Shown here piece by piece: positions 29,700 through 38,834 of a stretch of DNA of 64,000 nucleotides. A program made the translations under genes and the position numbers. The notes under the pieces were generated by a model. It worked only from the letters and a program-made list of their open reading frames with translations, did not search any database and was not told the origin of the DNA. Location: NCBI GenBank assembly GCA_005217565.1, contig SJCO01000009.1, positions 62,001 through 126,000 on the forward strand. Reading direction: 5' to 3'. The DNA comes from Puteibacter caeruleilacunae (lineage in GTDB: Bacteria; Bacteroidota; Bacteroidia; Bacteroidales; Prolixibacteraceae). Numbering within the stretch: the first letter of the stretch is position 1; each line of letters opens with the position of its first letter.

Positions 29700-30917
29700 A
29701 TGATACAGTCTATTGCTTGGAGAAATATATGGAGAAGTCCCTTAAGATCAGGGATTATCATTGCAGCTATAAGTGTTGGTATGGCTGCGGGGATGTTTTC
29801 TGCCACCTTTACAAAGGGATGGATGAATCAACGACTTGAGGCCGGTATTGAAACCGAAGCTTCGCATATCCGTATTCAAGCACCTTTATTCGACGAGAAC
29901 TATGACTTAAAAGAATATATTCCTGATACTGAGTCTTTAATAACATCACTTTCTAGTATTGATCATGTAAATGGGGTCAGTCCCCACTTGGTCATACAAT
30001 CGATGATTGCATCAGCCGAGACAGGCACTGGTGTAAAAATAGTAGGTATTGATGCAACTGCTGAAAAATCAGTAACGAATCTATATAGTAAGCTTGGTGA
30101 AGGTAAATATCTAGAAGGGATCAAGCGAAATCCTATTGTTATTGGTCGAAATCTTGCTAAAAAGCTTAAAGTAAAACTGCGCTCAAAAGTAGTGATTACT
30201 GTTCAAGATGCCGATGGTAATATCACAGGAGGGGCATTCCGAGTATCAGGAATTTTTGATATTACCAATGGCATGTATGAAGAGGGGAATGTTTTTGTAA
30301 GAAAAGAGGACCTGGCACGCTTGGTTAACATGAAGTCATCTACAACCCACGAGATACTTGTCCATCTAGATGATACAGAACTAATTGATGAAATGGCCAT
30401 ACAACTGAAGTCACAATATCCTGAACTAAAGGTACAAAGTTGGAAAGAATCGATGCCAGAATTGGGATACATCAATGAAATAGGGAATCTATACACCTAC
30501 ATCTTTGTCATTATCATCCTTTTAGCTTTAGGATTCGGAATAGTTAATACAATGATGATGGTTATTCTTGAACGAATAAAGGAAATAGGAATGCTTATGG
30601 CAGTTGGGATGAGTAAGCTAAGAGTCTTTAGCATGCTTATGTTAGAAACGGTAATGCTAACACTAACAGGTGGCGTATTAGGAATTCTGATAGGCCTTTG
30701 GGCAACGTATTTAACGATGGAAAATGGAATTGATCTATCAATGTACTCCGAAGGACTAGAGAACTTTGGCTATAGTCCGATGGTATATCCAGTACTGGAA
30801 ATGGAATCAATAATAGTTATCATTCTACTGGTGATTGCAACCGGTATTATTGCCTCAATTTACCCGGCAAGAAAAGCTTTAAAATACAATCCTGCTGATG
30901 CAATTCGAACCGACTAA
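29700..30917 (+). CDS. ABC transporter permease, FtsX/LolC/MacB type (second)
   Basis: 405 residues, paralogous to the gene before it. SIAWRNIWRSPLRSGIIIAA opens TM1, a large periplasmic domain follows, and MMMVILERIKEIGMLMAVGM is the coupling segment between the C-terminal membrane helices. IYPARKALKYNPADAIR is the typical end of the family. Two different permeases suggest a heterodimer as in LolCE. A 66-bp purine-rich spacer separates it from the first permease. Confidence 0.9.
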   Translation: MIQSIAWRNIWRSPLRSGIIIAAISVGMAAGMFSATFTKGWMNQRLEAGIETEASHIRIQAPLFDENYDLKEYIPDTESLITSLSSIDHVNGVSPHLVIQSMIASAETGTGVKIVGIDATAEKSVTNLYSKLGEGKYLEGIKRNPIVIGRNLAKKLKVKLRSKVVITVQDADGNITGGAFRVSGIFDITNGMYEEGNVFVRKEDLARLVNMKSSTTHEILVHLDDTELIDEMAIQLKSQYPELKVQSWKESMPELGYINEIGNLYTYIFVIIILLALGFGIVNTMMMVILERIKEIGMLMAVGMSKLRVFSMLMLETVMLTLTGGVLGILIGLWATYLTMENGIDLSMYSEGLENFGYSPMVYPVLEMESIIVIILLVIATGIIASIYPARKALKYNPADAIRTD

Positions 30918-30929
30918 AATTCAACGACT

Positions 30930-31634
30930 ATGAATATCATCGAAATAAAAGAGCTACACAAAATATATGATGAATCAGAGGTAAAAGTCCACGCTGTAAA
31001 CAATATTTCTCTGAACTTTGAAAAGGGAGAATTTGCAGCAATTGTAGGTCCTTCAGGATCAGGCAAGACGACACTTTTGAATATGTTGGGAGGATTAGAC
31101 AAGCCAACCGACGGTAATATCCTGATTGATAATACCAATTTGCATAAACTAAGATCATCTGAGTTAATTAGGTTTAGAATGATGAATATTGGCTTTGTTT
31201 TCCAGGCATATAACCTTATTCCTGTATTGACCGCTAAGGAGAATGTTGAATTTATCATGCACTTGCAAAATAAAAACAAAAAGGAACGCGAAGAGCGCAC
31301 AATGTCACTATTAAAAGCTGTTGGACTTGAAGGTCGTGAAAACAGCAGACCAAGTAAACTTTCGGGCGGTCAACAACAAAGAGTGGCTGTGGCACGAGCA
31401 CTAGCCTCGAAACCTAAGTTTGTTTTGGCCGATGAACCGACAGCCAATCTTGATTCAAAATCAACAGAGCAACTCCTAAGCATTATGGAGGAATTAAATA
31501 AACAAGAACATATCACTTTCATCTTCTCAACGCATGACCAACGTGTTGTAAATAAAGCAAGGAGAGTTATTACAATTGAAGACGGGAAGGTGATCAGCGA
31601 TATAAGAAAGGACGTTGAATCCGATAGTAAATAG
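30930..31634 (+). CDS. ABC transporter ATPase, LolD/MacB type
   Basis: 234 residues. Walker A GPSGSGKTT (about 38-46), Q-loop FVFQAYNLIPVLTA, signature LSGGQQQRVAVARAL, Walker B FVLADEPTANLD and the H-loop STHDQRV are all intact. The combination of NLIP and TANLD is characteristic of the LolD/MacB/FtsE subgroup. It should power the two FtsX-type permeases encoded just upstream (12-bp gap). Confidence 0.95.
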   Translation: MNIIEIKELHKIYDESEVKVHAVNNISLNFEKGEFAAIVGPSGSGKTTLLNMLGGLDKPTDGNILIDNTNLHKLRSSELIRFRMMNIGFVFQAYNLIPVLTAKENVEFIMHLQNKNKKEREERTMSLLKAVGLEGRENSRPSKLSGGQQQRVAVARALASKPKFVLADEPTANLDSKSTEQLLSIMEELNKQEHITFIFSTHDQRVVNKARRVITIEDGKVISDIRKDVESDSK

Positions 31635-31636
31635 GA

Positions 31637-32794
31637 ATGAACTGGAGACTCTTCTTCATATTAACATTAATGCCACTGCTAAGCTTTGGCCAGGATCTCG
31701 TCGTTGATGGTTATGTGAAATATCTTCACATGTATTTTCATCCCAAAGAACAGGCTTTATTGCCAGACATGGATGATATGAATACAAAAACATTACACAA
31801 CAGGCTGAATATTAATTGGTACATCAACGATAATATTGGTGCACAGATTGGTATACGCAACAGATTTATTCATGGTAATCTAATCAAGAATATCCCATTT
31901 TATAAAAAAATCATCGATATCGATTCTGGAATTGTGGATTGCTCTTGGACAATAGTAAGTGACGATAGCTGGTTATTACATAGTATTATTGACAGAGCTT
32001 ATGTCGACTTCACCTTTGGAGATCTGCAAGTCAGGGCAGGTCGTCAGCGGATTAATTGGGGCATCAGCATGGTGTGGAATCCTAATGATATCTTTAATAG
32101 TTTTTCTTTTTTCGATTTTGATTATGAAGAGAGGCCCGGCAGTGATGCTTTAAAATTGGAATATTACACTGGAGCAACCTCCTCATTGCAACTGGTCTTT
32201 AAACTTGGAAAATCCTCTGACAATAATGCGCTGGCTGCTTTATACCGTTTCTCTCGATGGGAATACGACTTTCAGTTATTAACAGGGTATGCAGGAGCAG
32301 ATTATATTATTGGTACAGGGTGGACTGGGAACATTGCAGGTGGAGGTTTTCATGGTGAGATGACCTATTTTAAGCCTCGCCCTAACAAAGATTATTCACA
32401 AGAAGCTTTTGTTGCATCACTTTCGTATGATTACACCCTCAAAAGCAATATATACCTATCTGTTGAAGGATTATTTAACAGTAGAGGTGCGACGAGTAAT
32501 GCAGCTCCATCAAATGTACTGTACCAAGAAGATTTATCCGCTAAACGTCTGTCAAATGCTAAATATGCAGTATTCGGACAAGTCTCCTACCCTTTTACCC
32601 CACTCGTTTCTGCAAGTCTTTCGTCAATATTAAATCCCAACGATCATTCGTGGTTTCTAAATCCTGCAATAATGATTTCACTGACAGAAAATATAGAATT
32701 AATGCTGACAGGTCAATTATTCTTTGGTAATGATCAAACAGAATTCGGCGATATTGGACAATTGGCCTTTGGGCGACTGCGTTGGAGTTTTTAA
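31637..32794 (+). CDS. Outer-membrane beta-barrel protein of the transporter module
   Basis: 385 residues. The signal peptide (1-18, ending LSFGQ) is followed by alternating strands rich in aromatic residues and a C-terminal Phe (FGRLRWSF), as in outer-membrane barrels. VRAGRQRINWGISMVWNPNDIF resembles the conserved RQ-x-x-WG segment of DUF1302-like porins. It starts 2 bp after the ATPase stop, so it belongs to the same operon. It may be the outer-membrane end of the lipid or hydrophobic-compound pathway, which is inference from context. Confidence 0.75.
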   Translation: MNWRLFFILTLMPLLSFGQDLVVDGYVKYLHMYFHPKEQALLPDMDDMNTKTLHNRLNINWYINDNIGAQIGIRNRFIHGNLIKNIPFYKKIIDIDSGIVDCSWTIVSDDSWLLHSIIDRAYVDFTFGDLQVRAGRQRINWGISMVWNPNDIFNSFSFFDFDYEERPGSDALKLEYYTGATSSLQLVFKLGKSSDNNALAALYRFSRWEYDFQLLTGYAGADYIIGTGWTGNIAGGGFHGEMTYFKPRPNKDYSQEAFVASLSYDYTLKSNIYLSVEGLFNSRGATSNAAPSNVLYQEDLSAKRLSNAKYAVFGQVSYPFTPLVSASLSSILNPNDHSWFLNPAIMISLTENIELMLTGQLFFGNDQTEFGDIGQLAFGRLRWSF

Positions 32795-32847
32795 TGTTTC
32801 TTATTTGAACTTTTTAGCAATTATCGTTACTTCTTTGACAAACATCT

Positions 32848-32878
32848 TTTGCTATTTCATAAAAGAATTATAGTTTTG
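32848..32878 (+). promoter_or_regulatory. Promoter of the FMN-riboswitch/ribB transcript
   Basis: TTTG (32848-32851), a 19-bp spacer and TAGTTTTG (32871-32878) match the Bacteroidota sigma consensus exactly. The riboswitch starts about 7 bases after the -7 element, where the transcript should begin. Confidence 0.75.
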
Positions 32879-32884
32879 TCGCGA

Positions 32885-33001
32885 TTTCTTCGGGGCAGGG
32901 TGTAATTCCCTACCGGCGGTGATAGTCCGCGACTCCTCAATAGAGGACTGATTTGGTGAAATTCCAATACCGACAGTTAAAGTCTGGATGAGAGAAGAAA
33001 C
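32885..33001 (+). ncRNA. FMN riboswitch (RFN element)
   Basis: The conserved RFN core is readable in order: TCTTCGGGGCAGGGTG, AATTCCCTACCGGCGGT, AGTCCGCGA, then GGTGAAATTCCAATACCGAC, AGT, and GTCTGGATGAGAGAAGA at the 3' side, closing helix P1 with the first segment. It binds FMN and lowers ribB expression when flavin is plentiful. It sits about 80 bases before the ribB start. Confidence 0.95.
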
Positions 33002-33080
33002 GTTATGGGAACAGCTATGTTCCTGTGGTAAATTGTGTTTTGCCCTGAAGATTCATATAGTAAATTTTAAAAAGGGTAAA

Positions 33081-33752
33081 ATGGTTACAATTAACAATTT
33101 TGGTTCAAACTTCAAAGAACGCGTAGGAAACGCAATCAATAGATTACAACAAGGTCAAGGTATTTTATTAGTAGATGATGAAGATCGTGAGAACGAAGGA
33201 GATATCATTTATGCAGCTAACAATATGTCGGTTGCCGATATGGCATTAATGATTCGTGAGTGTAGCGGTATTGTTTGCCTTTGTCTTACTGATGAAAAAT
33301 GTGAAGCGCTTAACCTACCTCCGATGGTACAGAATAATAGTAGTGCTAATCAAACAGCCTTTACCATTTCGATTGAAGCAAAGGAAGGTGTTACTACCGG
33401 TGTATCGGCAAAAGATCGTATTCAAACAATTAGAACAGCCATTTCACCTACTGCAAAACCTGAAGATTTAGCCCACCCTGGACATGTTTTTCCTTTGAGA
33501 GCGAGACAAGGAGGAGTGCTAGAAAGAAGAGGACATACCGAGGGAAGTATTGACTTGGTGAAGCTTGCAGGCCTAGGTGATACTGCCGTACTATGTGAGT
33601 TGACCAATGTAGATGGAACAATGGCTCGATTACCTGAGATTATCGACTTTGGTGTTGAGCACGACATGACCGTCGTTACTATTGAAGACATTTGTCAGTA
33701 TAGAACATTGATGGAAGAGCCAGTTGTGCAGACAGCTGAAGCTACAGTATAA
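33081..33752 (+). CDS. ribB: 3,4-dihydroxy-2-butanone 4-phosphate synthase
   Basis: 223 residues from the ATG at 33081. A longer in-frame start at 32988 falls inside the 3' end of the riboswitch (GGATGAGAG) and is rejected. [16 protein letters not shown] carries the Mg-binding acidic loop, [12 protein letters not shown] and [11 protein letters not shown] are the substrate-binding signatures. It converts ribulose 5-phosphate to the four-carbon riboflavin precursor. It has no GTP cyclohydrolase II (RibA) domain, so RibA must be encoded elsewhere. Confidence 0.95.
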   Translation: MVTINNFGSNFKERVGNAINRLQQGQGILLVDDEDRENEGDIIYAANNMSVADMALMIRECSGIVCLCLTDEKCEALNLPPMVQNNSSANQTAFTISIEAKEGVTTGVSAKDRIQTIRTAISPTAKPEDLAHPGHVFPLRARQGGVLERRGHTEGSIDLVKLAGLGDTAVLCELTNVDGTMARLPEIIDFGVEHDMTVVTIEDICQYRTLMEEPVVQTAEATV

Positions 33753-33759
33753 TATTCAA

Positions 33760-33814
33760 ACTCTTTTCCCCTTCGCCCTTCACAATTAACATTTTAAATG
33801 AAGGGGAAAGGAGT
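33760..33814 (+). terminator. Hairpin downstream of ribB
   Basis: ACTCTTTTCCCCTTC pairs with GAAGGGGAAAGGAGT (15 bp, one G-U) around a 25-base loop, 7 bases after the ribB stop. The T run after it is weak (TTGATTTG). Confidence 0.5.
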
Positions 33815-33871
33815 TGATTTGTTATATTTGATAAGAATTCATTTTAACGTCTCTTATAACAAACATTAATC

Positions 33872-34303
33872 ATGATAGATCGCACCACACCAATAATCGT
33901 AGAACATTCTTCAAACAAAGATATTGAAACTGTATGGGCAGCCATAACAGAACGCGATCAAATGGTTCAATGGTTTTTCGAGAATATTGAAGCTTTCGAA
34001 CCTCGTATGGACTTTACTACATCATTCGATGTTCAATCGGGAGATCGAAACTTTAATCATCAATGGAGAATCCTCGAAGTTATTCCTTTCCAGAAAATTG
34101 TTTATCATTGGAGTTATGCTGAATATCCTGGAGAAGGACGCGTTACATTTGAATTACTACCTCAAGGCGAAAAAACACTAATTAGACTTACCAATACGGG
34201 ATTGGATTCGTTTCCTGCTGATCTTCCTGAATTCACAAGAGAAAGCTGTTTGGGAGGCTGGAATTATTTCATCAAAGAACGCTTAGCCAATTATCTGCAA
34301 TAA
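33872..34303 (+). CDS. SRPBCC/AHSA1-domain protein
   Basis: 143 residues forming a single START-like domain: IEVWAAITERDQMVQWFFEN-type opening (DIETVWAAITERDQMVQWFF), the central WRILEVIPFQKIVYHWSY strand pair, and the C-terminal helix GGWNYFIKERL. AHSA1-type proteins bind hydrophobic ligands or Hsp90-like partners; no specific role can be assigned. It is monocistronic in appearance with an AT-rich leader. Confidence 0.8.
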   Translation: MIDRTTPIIVEHSSNKDIETVWAAITERDQMVQWFFENIEAFEPRMDFTTSFDVQSGDRNFNHQWRILEVIPFQKIVYHWSYAEYPGEGRVTFELLPQGEKTLIRLTNTGLDSFPADLPEFTRESCLGGWNYFIKERLANYLQ

Positions 34304-34395
34304 TAGAAGGATAATTTCAAGAAAGATTTTCGTCTAAGTTGAATGCTACATAATGTTATTTTCTATATATTTATGTAACCAATAAAACAAAGACC

Positions 34396-35058
34396 ATGAA
34401 AAATCTGTTTCTCTCTGCAATCGCAGTAATCTTATTTCTATCAGGATGCACATTTAAAGCTCCTTTACCTAATGCAGACCAAATAGCAAAAGACGTTTTC
34501 TCAAAACAAGAGCTTCAATGTATCAATACGATGATTAGCTACATGGATAAGCTAGTGATCGAAGAAACAAAGGAGAAGGATATTAATAAAGCTTATCATT
34601 CACTGCTTGACAACATATGGAAGAACTATAAAAATCAAAATTGCCCCCCTGCTCTATTAAAGGATTCGGTTAAGTTTCCATTTATTGAAAGTTTCGAAAA
34701 AGAAGATATTCAAGGAATCTGGTTAGTTGATGATTATGTGCAAATGATCCGAACAAAGGATACAACACTTTATGATCTACACGGCTATAAAACTCTTAAC
34801 ATCAACACACAGGGACACTACATGAAGTATATCCAACGTTTAGGTAAATCGGATGCTAAATACAAAGGATTACACGAGGTGATTAATATTACTGGTGATT
34901 TCAGTCCAACTTCCACTGGATGGTTTGCAGAACGCCATGACGAATATGATTTCAACATTTATAAAGACCGATTATGGGTAACGCTATACCTTCTCAAGTT
35001 TGGCGATCCAATGGAAGAAAAAATACAGCGCTATTTATCCAATCAGAAAAAGCATTAA
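34396..35058 (+). CDS. Lipoprotein of unknown function
   Basis: 220 residues. The signal peptide ends in the lipobox LFLSGC (Cys18), so it is lipid-anchored. No family is recognised. The first half is helical and charged (ELQCINTMISYMDKLVIEE); the second half has beta-strand character with GIWLVDDYVQMI and TGWFAERHDEYDF, which suggests a lipocalin-like or 'lipocalin-fold' domain. Neighbours give no clear hint. Confidence 0.6.
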   Translation: MKNLFLSAIAVILFLSGCTFKAPLPNADQIAKDVFSKQELQCINTMISYMDKLVIEETKEKDINKAYHSLLDNIWKNYKNQNCPPALLKDSVKFPFIESFEKEDIQGIWLVDDYVQMIRTKDTTLYDLHGYKTLNINTQGHYMKYIQRLGKSDAKYKGLHEVINITGDFSPTSTGWFAERHDEYDFNIYKDRLWVTLYLLKFGDPMEEKIQRYLSNQKKH

Positions 35059-35182
35059 ATGGTTGATATTTATTTTTCTATTATAATCTTAAGCTACTGT
35101 CATGTAATATGGCAGTAGTATTTATTCATGAAAAGCAATCAACTATATTCTTACATCATACAACTAATAGCCTTCTTTAAAA

Positions 35183-36385
35183 ATGAAACGAAATCCCAGT
35201 ATAAACTTAAATGAATACTCTGACGAAGAGCTATTCACACTAGCGAATCGAGCAAAACTCTTCAATCAATCACAACTAACTGAAATAATCGATGAATTAC
35301 TAAAAAGAGGATATTCCAGTGAAGTTGAAAAAATAATAACTGATTTGATTAGATTAAAACCGATTTACTCGAAATTCTGGGCTCGTGTTTTTTCTCATCT
35401 TATTGACATCATCATTTTAGGTATTTTTGGAACTATCCTTGGTGCTTTTATGGGATCAATCTTCTCGCGCATGGGAGAGAATGGTAAAATCGTTGGTTTT
35501 ATAATTGCGACAGTATATCTCTCACTAGGAAACAGTAAGATCTTTCGAGGTCAAACTATTGGCAAAAAGCTATTAAAGCTAAAAGTTGTTGATACCAATT
35601 CAAATGAAATTAGCTTCACAAAATCATTGTTTCGAACGGGATTGTATCTAATTCCACTGTTTTTCATTAATTATATTCCACCGGGATTTTATGATACATC
35701 CATTCTTGTTCTTGCCAAACAAACGGTTTTTGGAACATTCTTGCTTGTATTCTTTGTGCATTTTTTAGTGAACAATACCACACGGCAAACAATCTGTGAT
35801 CAAATCTTTGGAACCTATGTCATCAACACTCAGGCTTACCAACGACAAGAGTTAGAAGAATCACAACCTGTAGCTTTAATAGTATCCTGTTTCTTAGGAT
35901 TCTTTGTATTAGTTATTGGTCTTATAACCAGCATTACACAAAACGTATCCTCAGAGGCATTGCAAGGGCTTACTCCAATCAAAGAACAAATTAATCAACT
36001 TGATGACGTCAATTCTTCTATTCTTAAAGAGGTATCTGCTTCTTATGCTCAGTTCGGAGTAAATGATAATGTCAGTAACGCAAAGTATCTAATGGTAAAC
36101 CTCTTTGTGAATGAAAACCATTTCAGAGACAAGATTTCCGATGACATTGAAAATATAAAGGTTGTGCATGATGCAATTAAGATCATCCTCAAGGACTATC
36201 CAGAGGCAAATAATATGGACTATATCGTGATAACTCTTACTTATGGATACAATATCGGCATTGCCAGATTATCAAGATCAATCCATTATAGCAACACACC
36301 GTTGTATTGGAGTAAAAAAGTAAATAAAAACGTTTTCTCAACAAGTAAGTTAATGCTGATTACCAAACCTTGTTATATATTATAA
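35183..36385 (+). CDS. RDD-family membrane protein
   Basis: 400 residues. A soluble N-terminal 60 residues resembles a SHOCT-like or helical adaptor (YSDEELFTLANRAKL). The RDD domain covers about 65-215, with the signature Arg in FWARVFSHLIDIIILG, the Asp pair and QTIGKKLLKLKVVD. One more TM segment lies near 230-250, followed by a 150-residue soluble C-terminal domain of unknown type. RDD proteins are proposed transporters or Na+/H+ antiporter-like proteins; function here is open. Confidence 0.75.
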   Translation: MKRNPSINLNEYSDEELFTLANRAKLFNQSQLTEIIDELLKRGYSSEVEKIITDLIRLKPIYSKFWARVFSHLIDIIILGIFGTILGAFMGSIFSRMGENGKIVGFIIATVYLSLGNSKIFRGQTIGKKLLKLKVVDTNSNEISFTKSLFRTGLYLIPLFFINYIPPGFYDTSILVLAKQTVFGTFLLVFFVHFLVNNTTRQTICDQIFGTYVINTQAYQRQELEESQPVALIVSCFLGFFVLVIGLITSITQNVSSEALQGLTPIKEQINQLDDVNSSILKEVSASYAQFGVNDNVSNAKYLMVNLFVNENHFRDKISDDIENIKVVHDAIKIILKDYPEANNMDYIVITLTYGYNIGIARLSRSIHYSNTPLYWSKKVNKNVFSTSKLMLITKPCYIL

Positions 36386-36390
36386 AAGCC

Positions 36391-36753
36391 ATGGAAGTAT
36401 TTCGATTAACATATGAGAAAATGCACCAGATTAACAAAGTCTGGCAAAAAATAGCGCAAGAAAGAAATGGTAAATTCAAAAGAATAAGGTGTATTGGCCC
36501 CTCTGGAATTGATTCTATCAATAGTAAAATAATGCGTTATGAACTCAATATTCCATCATTCCAAAATTCAAATAATATAATATCATCAAGTGAGAAACAG
36601 CCTATTAAAGTAGAGTATCTATTTAATAATCAATGCAATACTGATTTCCTGATCCACCCTAAAGACTTCATTGAAAAAATTAAGAAGTTATTTGGAGCAA
36701 GCGAAATTGAGATAGGTGATAAGGTTTTTGATGAATGGGAGCAGAAACGATAG
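36391..36753 (+). CDS. Hypothetical protein
   Basis: 120 residues from the ATG at 36391; an in-frame TTG at 36370 overlaps the RDD gene and is less likely. No family is recognised. It is a basic, soluble protein with MHQINKVWQKIAQERNGKF at the start and a predicted beta-rich centre. It lies 5 bp after the RDD gene, so it is probably co-transcribed and may work with it. Confidence 0.55.
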   Translation: MEVFRLTYEKMHQINKVWQKIAQERNGKFKRIRCIGPSGIDSINSKIMRYELNIPSFQNSNNIISSSEKQPIKVEYLFNNQCNTDFLIHPKDFIEKIKKLFGASEIEIGDKVFDEWEQKR

Positions 36754-36844
36754 TTCAGAATACTAATTCCACTACTTTTTAATCTTTTTAAATAATTGTT
36801 TTATTGCCAAAATAAGTAACCAATAAAATGCTATTACAGTAAAA

Positions 36845-37069
36845 ATGAATAGTTACTTTTTTAAATATTTTGGTATGATAGCGGACGAATTAGAAAGAAG
36901 AATCAAGGATTCAGAAGGACAAGAACAGTCCCATGTTGATCCCGTAGAAGAATACGGACTTACTGCAGAAGAACTTCAAGAAGTAGAAGATTTATACATC
37001 AATGAAGACCAGGGCGATATTAGTATGGAAGATTACTACGTAGATGATCCAGAAAACAATCAAGATTGA
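36845..37069 (+). CDS. Small acidic hypothetical protein
   Basis: 74 residues, very acidic (about one third Asp/Glu), with YGLTAEELQEVEDLYINEDQ in the middle and no signal peptide. No family is recognised. An ATG with an A-rich leader and a position on the same strand as the RDD and hypothetical genes support expression, but coding status is not certain. Confidence 0.4.
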   Translation: MNSYFFKYFGMIADELERRIKDSEGQEQSHVDPVEEYGLTAEELQEVEDLYINEDQGDISMEDYYVDDPENNQD

Positions 37070-37350
37070 AATATCGCAAATTAATATGTATATCAACTTT
37101 AGCTGACATAGGCAAAATATGCTCCGTTGACTCCCTGTGACCATATTCTCTATAATATGGTGCGAAAATTCACACGCAAAATCCACATACACATCCTCCC
37201 TTTCTATCTGTGATACAACGCAATATTAAAAAATACGCTCTTTATTCTGGCATGATGAATTACAACATCAATACCTTTCTTTAAATCTCTATTGATAATC
37301 AACTTAAATTCCCATATCTTTAATGTATATATTCGAACAAGAACAACACA

Positions 37351-38241
37351 ATGGAACTAAACGAACAACAACAACAAGAACTTCAAGATCTCAAAAAGAA
37401 ACCTCCTTATTATCCAGGTGTAGGTGCAAGCTTTGGAATATCGGGCATACTCATTGGACTAGCCCTAGCTTTTGGTCTTCTTCTCCCTGTTTTAAATAAA
37501 TACTTTGAAGAAGAAGCAACATTCTTGATCTACTATCTTCTTATGACGGGAGGAACATTTTGGATTGCCTATGCAGTAAGGAAGAATAAAACAGGTGTTG
37601 ACGATTTTACTGTTCCCCTGCGCAATTTATCACTATTACCTTTTATTGTCTTCGGAACGCTCGCATTATTAATAGGTATTGTTTCTCCTATTTCTAGTTC
37701 TATACCAATGCCTGAATTCCTGGAGGAAGCTTTTAAACAGTTATCAATGCAAAAGGGTTTACCAACTTTTTTTACTATCGTAATTGCCGCCCCTATTCTT
37801 GAAGAATTAATATTCCGTGGAATTATTCTTGATGGTCTGTTCAGAAATACCAGTCCGACAAAAGCAATCTTGTTATCAAGTTTTCTTTTTGGACTTGTAC
37901 ATTTGAATCCATGGCAATTTGTAACGGCTATGGTACTCGGTATATTCATGGGATGGATTTATTACCATACCAAAAGTTTATTTGCTACAATCTTAATTCA
38001 CTTTACAGCCAATGCCAGCGCTTTTTTTGCACGTTTTTTGGTTGACATCGACAGTATGTCCTATGACATGACACTGGCTGAATTTCATGGAGGTAAAATC
38101 AACATGTTGATTACAATCACTGGTTGCATCATTATTGCATTTATCTGTATAAATTTCATGCGACAAGAATTTGCAAAGAATACAGTTTCCGATGAATGGA
38201 ATAATACAATACAAGAAGAAAAAAGGGATGAGACTATTTAA
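37351..38241 (+). CDS. CPBP-family intramembrane metalloprotease
   Basis: 296 residues with about seven membrane segments. The diagnostic motifs are E151-E152-LIFRG (with Arg156) and the later LVHLNPWQF with the conserved His, plus a final ILIHFTANASAFF. These are the glutamates and histidines of the CAAX-protease/bacteriocin-processing (ABI, Rce1-like) family that cut substrates in the membrane. The substrate is unknown. Its 3' end overlaps the terminator at 38219-38259. Confidence 0.9.
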   Translation: MELNEQQQQELQDLKKKPPYYPGVGASFGISGILIGLALAFGLLLPVLNKYFEEEATFLIYYLLMTGGTFWIAYAVRKNKTGVDDFTVPLRNLSLLPFIVFGTLALLIGIVSPISSSIPMPEFLEEAFKQLSMQKGLPTFFTIVIAAPILEELIFRGIILDGLFRNTSPTKAILLSSFLFGLVHLNPWQFVTAMVLGIFMGWIYYHTKSLFATILIHFTANASAFFARFLVDIDSMSYDMTLAEFHGGKINMLITITGCIIIAFICINFMRQEFAKNTVSDEWNNTIQEEKRDETI

Positions 38242-38259
38242 TGGTCACATCCCTTTTTT
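38219..38259. terminator. Bidirectional terminator between CPBP gene and cobalamin operon
   Basis: Perfect 12-bp stem AAAAAAGGGATG/CATCCCTTTTTT with a 17-base loop lying between two convergent genes; it overlaps the last codons of the CPBP gene. T runs on both strands allow termination in either direction. Confidence 0.85.
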
Positions 38260-38276
38260 ATAATAAAGTATCTATA

Positions 38277-38834
38277 TTATTTAATGAATCCTAGTTTCCA
38301 AAAGACTCCTTGATTATACTTTAATTTTACAACCGTTCCATAAGGTAATTCCATGCGAAATATTGAACGAAGCGGTATTTCAAGTAATTCAGAAAGAATA
38401 ATTCGTAGAACACCATCATGAGCCACAATAACGTGTGTTTCGTTTTTATCTAGCGTCTTCCAGCATTCCAGGACTCTTCTCTGAACATCCTTTAAACACT
38501 CCCCTTTAGGTGGTTTTACTTCAACAAAGTTGTCTCCCCAATGGCGAAGAGCAGTTTCATCAATTTCACTCCAGGCCTTCATTTCCCATTCTCCAAAATC
38601 AAGTTCCATCAACTGCTGATCGTAGTGAATAGTATCATTTGGGAAAAGCTCCTTAGCTAGCTTTGAACATCTTTGGAGTGGACTAGAATGTATGTAGGCT
38701 CCTTTTAATTTAGGCATAACATCCCTAATTGCGTCAACCTCTTCAAAGAAAGTACCAGCAACATCCAAATCTGCTTGTCCGTAACAGATCCCTTTTTCAA
38801 CCTCAGGTTTTGTATGTCTGATTAATAGAATCAT
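38277..38834 (-). CDS. cobC: Alpha-ribazole phosphatase (histidine phosphatase family)
   Basis: 185 residues. LIRHTKPEVEKGICYGQADL is the RHG-like catalytic motif (RHT with phospho-His) found in CobC, and ELDFGEWEMKAWSEI plus VIVAHDGVLRII supply the acid and second His. It removes phosphate from alpha-ribazole 5'-phosphate or from cobalamin 5'-phosphate. It overlaps cobS by 4 bp as the last gene of the operon. Confidence 0.88.
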   Translation of the reverse strand: MILLIRHTKPEVEKGICYGQADLDVAGTFFEEVDAIRDVMPKLKGAYIHSSPLQRCSKLAKELFPNDTIHYDQQLMELDFGEWEMKAWSEIDETALRHWGDNFVEVKPPKGECLKDVQRRVLECWKTLDKNETHVIVAHDGVLRIILSELLEIPLRSIFRMELPYGTVVKLKYNQGVFWKLGFIK

